Below, in pieces: positions 44,820 through 54,830 of a DNA stretch of 64,000 nucleotides. How positions within the stretch are numbered: position 1 is the first letter of the stretch; each line of letters opens with the position of its first letter. The notes under the pieces were generated by a model. That model had not been told where the DNA came from. It did no database searches and saw only the letters and a list, made by a program, of their open reading frames with translations. The translations under genes were made by a program, and so were the position numbers. Origin of the DNA: CAVYXZ01 sp965223835 (lineage in GTDB: Bacteria; Chloroflexota; Anaerolineae; Aggregatilineales; Phototrophicaceae); the NCBI GenBank assembly GCA_965223835.1, contig CBDCXQ010000001.1, positions 310,001 to 374,000 of the forward strand, written 5' to 3'.

Positions 44820-47800
44820 TTAATCTCCGTTACGTGTCAGGCGCGATTGCACATCACTGATGAATGTTTTGCAATCTTCCAGGGTAATGTCGGTTTTATA
44901 CGTCACATCAACGCCGCTCAGCTGAGATTGTTCATCCATATTGAGCGTGTCCCCGGTGACCACGAGCACAGGAATCGCTGCCGTTTCTGGATTGGAGCGC
45001 AATTCTTGCAACACGGCAAAGCCATCCATTTCTGGCATCCGCAGATCCAACAGCACCAGGTCAGGGCGGCGGCGGGCGACCAGAGAAACGCCTTCGCTGC
45101 CGTTGTGCGCTGAGAATACACGATATTGCCCATGTTCGTCCAACACCTGCTCCAGCAAACGGGCACTTTCGGGCTGGTCATCAATGATCAGGATGCGGTC
45201 GGTATTGGCATCCTTTTCCGCAGCGAGCACGTTGTCGACCAGTTCTTCCGGGATGATGGGATGTTGCAGGAAGGCAAAGGCACCCATCGCCAGTGCCCGG
45301 TCTTTTTCGTCGCTCAAGGTAACGACCACGACCGGAATATCAAACGTGTCGTCTCGATCTTTTATCTTTTGCAGGATGTCCCAGCCGCCACCACTGGCAA
45401 AGTTAACGTCCAGAATGATGACGGACGGTCGCAAGCCACTTGCCATTGCTTCGGCTTCCAACGGTATTGACGCGGCAAAGACATCAAAGCCCTCGCGTTG
45501 GATGGCACGGCGGAACTGATCGACTCGTTCGGCATTGTCTTCGATGACCAATACCTGCCGTTTGGTTGTCATAACTGCCGGGACCGTGTTGGTCCGTTTG
45601 CTGTCGTCGTCAATCTCAATTGTCTCTTCATCCGCACTGGTAACATTGGTACCGTTGTGGCCCGTACCATTCGTGTGTTCGGCGACAGGTTGCCCTTCGT
45701 CGCCTTCAGTATTAACCGGCACACCACCGGCAGGTGGCTCTATAGGAATGGTGATACTGAAGGTTGACCCCTCATTAACTTCCGTCTCTACCAGCATCTC
45801 GCCGCCTTGCATTTCGATCAGTGACTTGGAGATGGGCAAGCCCAGTCCGGTACCACCAGCGGTGCGTGTCAATGATGAGTCGACCTGGCGGAAAGCCTGG
45901 AACAATAGGGGGATGTCCGCATCGGCGATACCAATGCCGGTATCTTTCACATCCACCCGCACCATATCTTCGTCAGTTGTGCCGTGTTGAGTGCGGTATA
46001 CGCTTAGCGTAATGGCGCCTTCCAGCGTGAACTTTGCCGCATTCGAAAGCAAATTGAGCAGTACTTGTCGCGTGCGGAATTCGTCACCATATACCTGGGG
46101 TATGCCCGATTCAATATCGACTTTGATGTCGATGGGGTTGTCCTTCACCAGCCCGATACCAATGGACCGCACGCCATCAACCACCGCTTTGATGTCAAAG
46201 TATTCAGGCTTGATCTCCATCTTACCGGCGGCAATTTTGGCCTGATCGAGAATATCATTGATGAGATTCAGGAGATGTTGACCACTGTTATAGATCGTCG
46301 TCAGATCTTGCTCTTGCATCTCGGTGAGTGGACCATCAATACCTTTAAGAATAACGCGGCTAAAACCGATAATCGAGTTCAGCGGCGTGCGCAGTTCGTG
46401 GCTCATATTCGCCAGGAACTCACTCTTGATGCGGTCCAGTTCACGCAGTTGGGTATTCGTTTCCTGCAACTGTTCCAGCAACTGCTGGTTCTGGATCAGT
46501 GCAGTTAGCGTACCACCCATGGTTTGCAGCAGCGTGAGCGTTTCATGGCTATAAGCATACGACCGGGAATTTTCCATCGTAATCAAGCCGATAATCTCGT
46601 TGCCGGTCAGCAGGGGCACGACCACCGCAGATTGCGCTTCACCTGACAGCGGCAAATAATCCGGTTCATCGGGCACCCGATTGATAATACGGGGTCGGCC
46701 AATGTCGGCGGCCATACCGATAATGCTATCAGTGGACCCTACTGGAATTTCCAGGATTTCAGACAACGGTTGATCAAACCCGGCAATCGCTTCGGCCCGC
46801 ATGGTCATGCGCTGGGCGTCGGTGATTTCATCAACATAAATGACTGGCAGATAAATGCCGACCGTCAGTGCATTCAGCGAATCACGCAAGTCGCTGGCGA
46901 CATGGTTCAGGGCATCAGCCAGCGTTTCCGCCGAGGCAGCAGCGGTCGTTACAGCGAACAGCAAGCTCATATCACTGGCGCGGTGTTCTGCCTGTTCAAA
47001 CAACCGGGCATTATCAATCGCCACTGAAATCTGCGCTGCCAGCGTGGTCAATACCGACACATCTTCGTCGTTGAAGGCATTGGAACGGTTAGACTGCACA
47101 TCGAGTGCGCCGACGACTTTACCTTTGATGATTAAGGGCAGCGCCATCTCAGAACGGGTGTGGGGCAAGAATGGGTTGGGCTTGTGAACGACGTCGACCG
47201 TGCCCGTGTCAAGGGCCAGCACCGGGCGGGCTTCGGCAGTCACGGCACCGATGACACTCATGGAGCCTTTTTCTAGCTTATGCTGGGCGTCCAGCAATTT
47301 TTGACCGGCCTCACCCGTGCTGGCCCGCAGTTCGGCAAAGCGATCTTCACGGTCCATCAGGAAGATTTGTACATGGTCATAATTGAACGCAGCCATGATG
47401 AGATCAACCAATCGTGGCAGGAGCATATCCAGTTCCAGAATTGAACTGGCAAACTGGCTGACCTGGGCTGAGGTTTGTAGCTGTCCGGCGCGGCGTTCGG
47501 CCTGCTGGAACAGATGGGCCGCGTCCAACGCCAGCGAGGTCTGTTCCGCAAATGATTGGTAAACGCGCAAATCACGCTCGGAATATTCATGGGGCACAGG
47601 CGCACCCATCCAGATGGCACCGATAGCCCGGTTTGCCACCCGCAACGGAATGATAACCACCGATTGCGCTCCCAGACTTTCAATGCCGGCCTGTTCCAAC
47701 ATGTCGAGGTCGGGTGTGTTTTCGACATCGACAATCGTCACGAGTTCGGGTGATGACAAAATCGTCCAGGCTGGGAACTGATCGGGGGTCAACGTCACCC

Positions 47801-50800
47801 CTTGCAAATCTACACTGTTTTCATCGGCGTTCCAACCGACCACGACCTCAGCCTGAACGCCAGGCGCGTCCCACGAATTGGTCGTCAACAACGCCATAAA
47901 GACGTGGTTTGTATCTTCATTTGCCAGGTGATCGACAACCGAGTTGAGAATATCCTGGGGGCCGGTCGAGTCAGCCAGGACCCGACTGGCTTGGAAGAGT
48001 ACACTCGCCTCCTGCAACGCGTTTTCCGTGCTCTGGAAAAGATAACGATTATCAAGCGCGGTCGCCGCACTGTCGCCCAGCGTGGTCAAGTAGCGCTCTT
48101 CTTCCGGTGCGAATGGGTGGGGTTCGCTATAGGTCATCACCAGCCACGCAATCGGTAGCTCACGTGCCCGCGCCCGTAAAGGCATCGTCCCAATCGCCCG
48201 CAAACCGCGCGCAGCCAGGTCGGTGGCCTCATCAGCGCTGATCGCACTGTGCTGAGTCACATCGTCAATCATTACGCTCTGGTTATAATCGAATGCTCCG
48301 GGCGGCAGCACAAATTCTTCGGGCGGTAGCAGCAAGGTGCGCGCCACCTGTTGTTCCAGGGTTGCGTCGTCAAACACGACCACCGCAGCATCATGGGGTT
48401 CGATCATCGCCATCTGGACAATGATGACATCCAGCACATCGTCCACTTCATCAGCCTCAGCCAGGGCACGGGTGGCTTCGTAGAGCGCAATCGTTTCGCG
48501 CAGGTTGTCCTGAAGGGCGTTTTCCAGCCCGCGTAAGCTGCTAATATTTTCGAAGGCGGCCACGATCATTTCGATGTCGCCATTTTCGTCGTGAATGGGG
48601 GCGGCATTGAGCAGCAGGTCCACCTGTGAGCCATCAGCATGAACCGCTACCAGGTCGTCGGCAAATGCCAGATCGCCTGATTGTCCCGTGATGAAGATCG
48701 GCAATTCGTCATCGTTATAGTGCAACTGGGTCCCGGTACGGTAAAGATTGTAATAGGCGGCGCTGAAAGGCTCCGTTGTGCTAACGGCCTGACCCAGTAG
48801 TTGCTCGATCTGACCATTGGTGGTCAGGGGCAGGTAAGTTTTCGCATCCAGCACCAACACACCGGAAGGCATGGTTTCCAGAATCGAACTGAGCGTTTCG
48901 CGTTCTTCTTCAGCCGTCGCGATGAGATCATAGTTCTCCACTGCAATCGCGACCTGATCGCCAACAGTCTGAACAAACTGGCGATAGGGGTCGTCATAGG
49001 CGTCTGCCTGATGACTGGTGCAGACGAGCATTCCAAACCACTTCTGGCGGAATTGGAGCGGGGAGACGATCAGGCTACGGATATTGCTGGCTGCCAATTC
49101 ACTGACCAACTTCGGTTGTTCGGTCAGATTAGACTCTACATTGCCGATCAATACCGCGCCCTCAGGATCAACCAGATGAATGTAGGGTACATCGGCCCGT
49201 GCGATCTGTTGATCAAACGAAGTCGTGTCACCTGTATTGCCATCCCAGATGTAGCCATATTCCAGGAAGGGGGCGTCTATTTTACGTTCCGGCACGGCCA
49301 GCAAGAACATAATCTGGGCGGTCGCCAGCGATGCTGACGACAGATGTTCTGCTGCGGTGCGATACACCATGCGCAGGTCAGGGGCACCCGTAATTTCACG
49401 ACTGGCGGCATACAAACGGCTGACATCTTGTAATGCTGCTTCCGTCTGGACTAGCAGGCGCTGATTCTGGAGCGCGGTGCTCATCTGACCGGTCAGCGAT
49501 ATATAGAATTCGTAATCATCGGCACCCATCTCATAGGTATCATCGGCCAGTAAGTAAAGCAGCGCGATCGGGTTATCCAAACTAAACAGGGGGAAGATGG
49601 CCGTGTAAGCATGGCCCCATTGCCGAATATGACTGGAGCGCGGTGTGTCGATTGCCTGATCGTGATCCCGCCAGATTTCTGGCTGCCGGTCACGTAAGGG
49701 TGACTCCGGTGTTACCATCAGCGGTATGCTGATATTCAGCGGCAGCAATTGACCATTTTCACTGCGGACCAGCAGGCGTTCCGTTTGCGGCCAGCCAGCC
49801 GAATTGTGCTCCCCTTCTAACAGGCTCATCGCAAAGTTCAGGTTTGGATTGTCGGTGGTTGTCAGCAGCGCGTTGACCAGATCTTCTACCCGTTGTGAGG
49901 CGTTGATCGACCGGCTGGCCCCGTACATGCGCTCCCGCAAATCCAGGGTTGCTGCCGTCTGGCGCAGCAGCAAGCTGTTGTCGATGGCAACACCGGCCTG
50001 GTCAATTACCGCTGTATAAAGCCGTCGATCTTGTTCCGTGAACCGCCGGATATCACGAAACTGGACCGCGATCAACCCGCGCCACCTGCCCCGTATCGTC
50101 AATGGAATAATGACCAACGCCCGTGCGTAAAGGCTTTGTAGAATGTAGTGGAATTCTTTGTCCAGGTCCGCCACGTTGTCAATATCACTCACCGTCGTGA
50201 CCGCATCCCCGGATAAGCGACTGAGGAAGCCACTTTCCCCGATCTGGAGCCGGATGCCGACCAGTTCGCCCTGAATCTGGTCGCGTGGGCCAACTGACCA
50301 ATCGGCGGTAATCGTCATCCAGGTTGTGGCTGTCTCATCAGTGGTGTCGTCAAACTCAATGATCTGCCCGCTGCTGGCACCTTGCAACACCGATGCGGTC
50401 AGCGCTGCCACAATTTCCTTGAGTTCGGTCGCTTCGTTGATGCGGCTACTCAAGTCATACAGCACCGATGTTTCGTTGAGGCTCAACTGCGTTTCTTCAA
50501 ACAGTCGGGCGCGGTCAATCGCTAACGCGACCCGATCGGTAATAGCCTGTAATACCAGTTGCTCGTCCTGGGTGAAGTCACCAGCTTCAGGCGTGGCAAC
50601 ATCCAGCGCGCCAACAACCTCGCCCCGAATGGTGATGGGCACACTCAAGGCCGCTGCATCGCGTTCAGTTGATCCCGGCTGAACATCGCGCAAGTCATAA
50701 TGATATGCCTGCTCAATATCCAGACGTTCTTCAATGCCGTCCCAGGCATCACGCGTGAATTCACGATTGAGCGCGTCAATCTCGGCAACCCGCGCTTCAG

Positions 50801-52541
50801 ATTGTTGGAGCAACCGGATATTCGAAATGCCAATACTGACCTGATCGGCTAGCAGTTCGAACGCCTGTAATTCTTCTTCTAAGAACGCATCAGTCTCCGT
50901 GCTCTGAATATCGAGGACGCCCAACGGTGTGTCCCCGCTGAACAACGGTAGCACCAGCCGTGAGCGGGTGTTCGGCAACAGGAGGTTCAGGTCACGATTA
51001 TCGGATGGCGGTACGATCTGATTGTCAACCTGTAATTGCCGCTCAACCAGGACCCCGCCGATGACGGTCGCGCTCCGCACAGTAATTTTGAACCCGTGCT
51101 CCAGTAGCTCACGACCTAGCGGACCATGACTGTAAGCGAGAATAGCATGTTCATTGATGTCATCCATCAGGAAAATTTGGGCATGATGGAATTGGGGTTC
51201 GGCGCAGATCAGGGTGATTACCCGGGTTAATAAAGTGTCCAGATCTGCCTGAACGGAGGCTTCCCGACTGACGCGGGCTGCTACAGCCAGATTACTGCGC
51301 AGCCGTTTTCGCTCGGCTTCTATTTCACTCCCCAACGTTTGGATGCGACCGGACAGCTTCGTAATCGATTGTGTTAGCTGGTCGTCGGTCGCCGCCGACA
51401 CAGATGGTGCGCTGCTCGTGTTGTCCGCCGCCAGTTGACGTGCCAATTCCGTTGCCTGTTCGAGCGGGGCTAACGCCTGCCGCAGCACGACCGTACCGAG
51501 CGCCGAAATTCCTAAACCAACCAACAGCGAAATCACGAACACGGTCAGTGACAATATATTCGACTCGCCAAACAACCGCACCGCCGAATCAATGAGCACC
51601 ACGCGCCAGGGTAGATCCAATGCGACGCGTAAATCGGCCCAGGCCGTTGACAGATTTTCATTGCCGAAATTGATAGTCTGCGCCGAAATGACCAGGCCGC
51701 TGTTACTCTGGGCGATCAAATCGCCGGGGTGATTCGATAAAAACGTGGCTAAACTGGCTGCATTCGATGATTGATTGTCTGCCGCAAATAATGCACCTAA
51801 ATCCATGATTGAGCTGTCAACTAATGGCAAATTTTGATCGTTGACGACCAAAATCCGGCGTCCATCCAGGCCTTTTAAGTCTGAACGCACCGTATCGTAG
51901 GCGGCACCAAGCAACTCGGTGGTCGCCACCTCGAGTAACAACACCCCGATATTACCCTCATTGCCTTCAACTGAATCCAGCGGTGTCACGAACAAGAAAT
52001 TATCACTGGAAAAATCGGCAATAGCGCGTAATGATTGTGGGCTGGTCAAGACCAGTTGACCTTCAGCTAAACCCAGCGCATCCTCAAATAATTCTGCTGG
52101 CAGCGGTTCCAGGTCGTTAGCGGTAATTGCGGCTCCCTGAGCACCATTTGATACATGCAAGCGCACATTGCCATTGGCTGCTACCAAACGCAACGAAACA
52201 TAGCGGTCAGGGTGTTCGCGCATCCAATCCAGAAAAAGCGCCAGGATCGCATTACGCACGCCTAGATTGCTCGTCGCCCGCATAAAGTCAGCGTTTACGT
52301 CCAGCACGTCGGCCTGCGCCAGTGAGACCAGGCTATCCTCAGTTTGTTCAAATTGGGCTTCGACCTGGCCGATAATGTCCGCTAGCAGAATGCGGTGTGC
52401 TGCCTGAACGTTGTTGACGGTTCCGTTGCGCACGGTAAACAACCCCAGCAGGCCGATTAGCACAAAAGCCAACATCACCGCCGGGAAGACCCGGCGGGCA
52501 ACCCGTCGATGAACCGGTATATTTGTCGCCGCCATCGTCAT
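44820..52541 (-). CDS. Giant GAF/PAS hybrid histidine kinase with two receivers
   Basis: 2,573 residues. N-terminal helix (about 15-35), extracellular Cache-like sensor (about 40-320), second helix (about 328-350) and HAMP, then eight full GAF domains, one short GAF and one PAS in the order GAF, short GAF, GAF, GAF, GAF, PAS, GAF, GAF, GAF, GAF. HisKA carries FLANMSHELRTPLN with His2048; HATPase shows NLLSNAAKF, DTGIGIAD and GTGLGLPISK. Two receivers follow after an Asn/Thr/Gly linker: phospho-Asp2378 (ILDVNFASGGG, no KP motif evident) and Asp2499 (LLDLRMPEMDG). GAF one and eight have NTRSR or HTRSEMALPL features shared with the neighbouring GAF proteins. It is the only kinase among the long GAF proteins. 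It abuts genes on both sides. Confidence 0.93.
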   Translation of the reverse strand: MTMAATNIPVHRRVARRVFPAVMLAFVLIGLLGLFTVRNGTVNNVQAAHRILLADIIGQVEAQFEQTEDSLVSLAQADVLDVNADFMRATSNLGVRNAILALFLDWMREHPDRYVSLRLVAANGNVRLHVSNGAQGAAITANDLEPLPAELFEDALGLAEGQLVLTSPQSLRAIADFSSDNFLFVTPLDSVEGNEGNIGVLLLEVATTELLGAAYDTVRSDLKGLDGRRILVVNDQNLPLVDSSIMDLGALFAADNQSSNAASLATFLSNHPGDLIAQSNSGLVISAQTINFGNENLSTAWADLRVALDLPWRVVLIDSAVRLFGESNILSLTVFVISLLVGLGISALGTVVLRQALAPLEQATELARQLAADNTSSAPSVSAATDDQLTQSITKLSGRIQTLGSEIEAERKRLRSNLAVAARVSREASVQADLDTLLTRVITLICAEPQFHHAQIFLMDDINEHAILAYSHGPLGRELLEHGFKITVRSATVIGGVLVERQLQVDNQIVPPSDNRDLNLLLPNTRSRLVLPLFSGDTPLGVLDIQSTETDAFLEEELQAFELLADQVSIGISNIRLLQQSEARVAEIDALNREFTRDAWDGIEERLDIEQAYHYDLRDVQPGSTERDAAALSVPITIRGEVVGALDVATPEAGDFTQDEQLVLQAITDRVALAIDRARLFEETQLSLNETSVLYDLSSRINEATELKEIVAALTASVLQGASSGQIIEFDDTTDETATTWMTITADWSVGPRDQIQGELVGIRLQIGESGFLSRLSGDAVTTVSDIDNVADLDKEFHYILQSLYARALVIIPLTIRGRWRGLIAVQFRDIRRFTEQDRRLYTAVIDQAGVAIDNSLLLRQTAATLDLRERMYGASRSINASQRVEDLVNALLTTTDNPNLNFAMSLLEGEHNSAGWPQTERLLVRSENGQLLPLNISIPLMVTPESPLRDRQPEIWRDHDQAIDTPRSSHIRQWGHAYTAIFPLFSLDNPIALLYLLADDTYEMGADDYEFYISLTGQMSTALQNQRLLVQTEAALQDVSRLYAASREITGAPDLRMVYRTAAEHLSSASLATAQIMFLLAVPERKIDAPFLEYGYIWDGNTGDTTSFDQQIARADVPYIHLVDPEGAVLIGNVESNLTEQPKLVSELAASNIRSLIVSPLQFRQKWFGMLVCTSHQADAYDDPYRQFVQTVGDQVAIAVENYDLIATAEEERETLSSILETMPSGVLVLDAKTYLPLTTNGQIEQLLGQAVSTTEPFSAAYYNLYRTGTQLHYNDDELPIFITGQSGDLAFADDLVAVHADGSQVDLLLNAAPIHDENGDIEMIVAAFENISSLRGLENALQDNLRETIALYEATRALAEADEVDDVLDVIIVQMAMIEPHDAAVVVFDDATLEQQVARTLLLPPEEFVLPPGAFDYNQSVMIDDVTQHSAISADEATDLAARGLRAIGTMPLRARARELPIAWLVMTYSEPHPFAPEEERYLTTLGDSAATALDNRYLFQSTENALQEASVLFQASRVLADSTGPQDILNSVVDHLANEDTNHVFMALLTTNSWDAPGVQAEVVVGWNADENSVDLQGVTLTPDQFPAWTILSSPELVTIVDVENTPDLDMLEQAGIESLGAQSVVIIPLRVANRAIGAIWMGAPVPHEYSERDLRVYQSFAEQTSLALDAAHLFQQAERRAGQLQTSAQVSQFASSILELDMLLPRLVDLIMAAFNYDHVQIFLMDREDRFAELRASTGEAGQKLLDAQHKLEKGSMSVIGAVTAEARPVLALDTGTVDVVHKPNPFLPHTRSEMALPLIIKGKVVGALDVQSNRSNAFNDEDVSVLTTLAAQISVAIDNARLFEQAEHRASDMSLLFAVTTAAASAETLADALNHVASDLRDSLNALTVGIYLPVIYVDEITDAQRMTMRAEAIAGFDQPLSEILEIPVGSTDSIIGMAADIGRPRIINRVPDEPDYLPLSGEAQSAVVVPLLTGNEIIGLITMENSRSYAYSHETLTLLQTMGGTLTALIQNQQLLEQLQETNTQLRELDRIKSEFLANMSHELRTPLNSIIGFSRVILKGIDGPLTEMQEQDLTTIYNSGQHLLNLINDILDQAKIAAGKMEIKPEYFDIKAVVDGVRSIGIGLVKDNPIDIKVDIESGIPQVYGDEFRTRQVLLNLLSNAAKFTLEGAITLSVYRTQHGTTDEDMVRVDVKDTGIGIADADIPLLFQAFRQVDSSLTRTAGGTGLGLPISKSLIEMQGGEMLVETEVNEGSTFSITIPIEPPAGGVPVNTEGDEGQPVAEHTNGTGHNGTNVTSADEETIEIDDDSKRTNTVPAVMTTKRQVLVIEDNAERVDQFRRAIQREGFDVFAASIPLEAEAMASGLRPSVIILDVNFASGGGWDILQKIKDRDDTFDIPVVVVTLSDEKDRALAMGAFAFLQHPIIPEELVDNVLAAEKDANTDRILIIDDQPESARLLEQVLDEHGQYRVFSAHNGSEGVSLVARRRPDLVLLDLRMPEMDGFAVLQELRSNPETAAIPVLVVTGDTLNMDEQSQLSGVDVTYKTDITLEDCKTFISDVQSRLTRNGD

Positions 52542-52544
52542 TTG

Positions 52545-54830
52545 CTATTCACCTTGATGATCGTTTGCAGTATGTCCATTGTGCCCATTGCCATTGGCCG
52601 GCGAATTCAGGCGGATGCTCACCTGGGGCGAGCGCAGTGCCATGCCGACTTCACGCACAGCTGTTTGAAGAATCTGATCAATATCGTTTTGTCGCGTCAA
52701 CTGGGCGGAGATTTCGTTGACCAGTCGCTCACGTTCGGTCGCCCGCTGGCTTTCCTGGAATAAGCGGGCATTTTCCAGATTCACAGCCAGTTGATCGGTC
52801 AGCGCCTGGGCCAATTGGACCTTGTCCTCGTCGAATTCGGTTTCAGGCACTTCCCATTCGACGGTGCCCAGCAACTGACCGCGTAGCCGAATTGGGACCG
52901 CCAATGGGATCGTGTGATTAGTGGTGGATTTGCCTACGACCACCGCGCCCTGGGCCAGTGCCGTCTGACGGACATCATCCAGTGAAGCGCTACTGCTCCC
53001 GTCCGATGTGCCCGCGACCTGTTCCAACCGCTGGACACGCTGATTATTCATAAATTCATACCAGGTCTTGAGCGTTGATTCCCGACGGTTGCGTTCCAAC
53101 TCCGCGAGCTGACGCAGCGACTCGGTATAGAGGCGTGCATTTTCAATCGCAATCGCGATCTGGTCGGCCATCGTTTGCAACACTTCGACCTGTTCACTGT
53201 CAAAGGTGTCGCCAAGCCGACTTTGAACATCGAGTGCCCCAATAATTTGTGAGCCGACCCGCAGTGGAATCGCGAGTTCGGCCAGTGTGTCCGGCAGGAA
53301 TTCGTTGCGCTGGTGAACCGGATTGCTAAAGGTATCGCGGGCGATCACGACTTCACCGGCCTCCGTCACGCGACCAATAACGCTCAAACTGCCCACCGCG
53401 AGGCGATGCCCGCGTGCCAACAACTGGCGACCCGGATCGCCGGTACTGGCCTGTAAGACGGCAAACTGTCGGTCAGGATCAATCAAGAATATTTGGGCGT
53501 GATAGATGTTATCAAAGCGTTCGACGATCAAATTCACAACCTGATTCATCAACTGATTCAAGTCGCGCTGGGTGGCGGCGGCATGACTGATTTCGCGCGT
53601 TGCGGTCACATCGCGTCCGCGGCGTTCGATCCGCTGCTCCAGGTCCGTCACGAGATTTAAAATGCGTCGGCGCATATCGGCGAAATTACCCGCCAGTTCG
53701 CCCACCTCATCGCCCCGATTCACATCGGGCAGGGGCAGCCCATAATTGCCGCCACTCATCGCCTGAATAGCCTGGCTCAAGCGGCGCAGTGGTGGTGTGA
53801 ACAAATAATTCCAGAAAATTACCAGGACCACCAGCAGCGCCACGATGCCCACGACCAGTGCAAAACCCCGTTCAACCAGAAACGATGTAATCTGATTCGC
53901 GACGACGCTAAATGAACTTTCGACGACCAGCACAAACGGCGAATGTGCAATTGGTACATAATAGCGAACGATGCGTTGATTGTTCTGGCGTGTGATTTCT
54001 AGATTAGGCTCCCCACCTTCGGCCTGCCGGAGTAAATGTGTCGACATGGTGGCGAGGGTGTTATTTTCGAGGATTACACCGGCGGCATCCAGTACCAGGC
54101 CACTTCGGTTGACCAGCTGGCTATACGTATCGGCGAATTCAACATTCAAGGGTAAATTCGCCTCGATAATCGGTGTCAGCTTCACCCGGGCGATGGTATA
54201 ACCGAGAAGGGCTGGCTCGGTTCGCCCCGGAATGACGGCAGTAATAACATTGGCAATATTGATAATTGGCTCGGCTTCTGATTCAAGATCAACGACCAGA
54301 AGCTGGGATTCACCCACCATCGCTGCTTCGAAAGCCTGCTGGAACGTGCTGCTTTCGGCGATGTTGCGGCCCGTGTTAATCGTCACGGTGCGTCCTGGCA
54401 ACGCTTCAAGCACGATGCGGCCCTGGCGATCAACGACCGTGATTGCTGCATACACCGAGTTGGGCGTGTTGAGTAACTTCGCCTGCAAATCGCTGACCAG
54501 ATTGGCAATGCTGATGGGATTTACATCATCATTGGGGTCGTCGGAAACGGGCAACACAGCCCGCAGTAATCCGGCATTCCCTTCATCTTCAATATAACCA
54601 TTGATCTCGGAATGGGCTTGAATAAACGCCGCGCTGATGGCATTGGCCTGACGGGTGCCGGTCTCGCGAATAAAACCTTCTACATTTTGTGTACTAATCG
54701 CGTCCAGTGTATCCACCGTCAGCAATAGCGCCAGCGCTGCGGGAATGATTGCTGCCAACAGTAGTGCTGCCAGCAGTTTGACCCAGATCGGCCAGGAAAT
54801 GATGTTTAAGTGGCGTAATATCTCGTTCAT
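52545..54830 (-). CDS. Membrane receptor: Cache, HAMP, GAF, no output domain
   Basis: 761 residues. Helix one (about 17-37), extracellular Cache-type region (about 40-325), helix two (about 328-350), HAMP (about 350-405), coiled coil, a full GAF (about 430-590) with SLSVIGRVT and GALDVQSR, a helix with TWYEFM, a shortened GAF (about 640-705) with PIRLRGQLLGTVEWE, and a final helix ending RSPQVSIRLNS. No kinase, cyclase, methyl-acceptor or HTH follows. GGAGG precedes the ATG, which overlaps the upstream stop (ATGA). The architecture implies that it signals by contact with a partner, presumably the giant kinase encoded three bases downstream. Confidence 0.85.
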   Translation of the reverse strand: MNEILRHLNIISWPIWVKLLAALLLAAIIPAALALLLTVDTLDAISTQNVEGFIRETGTRQANAISAAFIQAHSEINGYIEDEGNAGLLRAVLPVSDDPNDDVNPISIANLVSDLQAKLLNTPNSVYAAITVVDRQGRIVLEALPGRTVTINTGRNIAESSTFQQAFEAAMVGESQLLVVDLESEAEPIINIANVITAVIPGRTEPALLGYTIARVKLTPIIEANLPLNVEFADTYSQLVNRSGLVLDAAGVILENNTLATMSTHLLRQAEGGEPNLEITRQNNQRIVRYYVPIAHSPFVLVVESSFSVVANQITSFLVERGFALVVGIVALLVVLVIFWNYLFTPPLRRLSQAIQAMSGGNYGLPLPDVNRGDEVGELAGNFADMRRRILNLVTDLEQRIERRGRDVTATREISHAAATQRDLNQLMNQVVNLIVERFDNIYHAQIFLIDPDRQFAVLQASTGDPGRQLLARGHRLAVGSLSVIGRVTEAGEVVIARDTFSNPVHQRNEFLPDTLAELAIPLRVGSQIIGALDVQSRLGDTFDSEQVEVLQTMADQIAIAIENARLYTESLRQLAELERNRRESTLKTWYEFMNNQRVQRLEQVAGTSDGSSSASLDDVRQTALAQGAVVVGKSTTNHTIPLAVPIRLRGQLLGTVEWEVPETEFDEDKVQLAQALTDQLAVNLENARLFQESQRATERERLVNEISAQLTRQNDIDQILQTAVREVGMALRSPQVSIRLNSPANGNGHNGHTANDHQGE

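Noticed and set aside
48801..49337. 178-codon open frame antisense to the giant kinase
   Set aside because: Shadow frame inside a GAF-coding region; no independent evidence.
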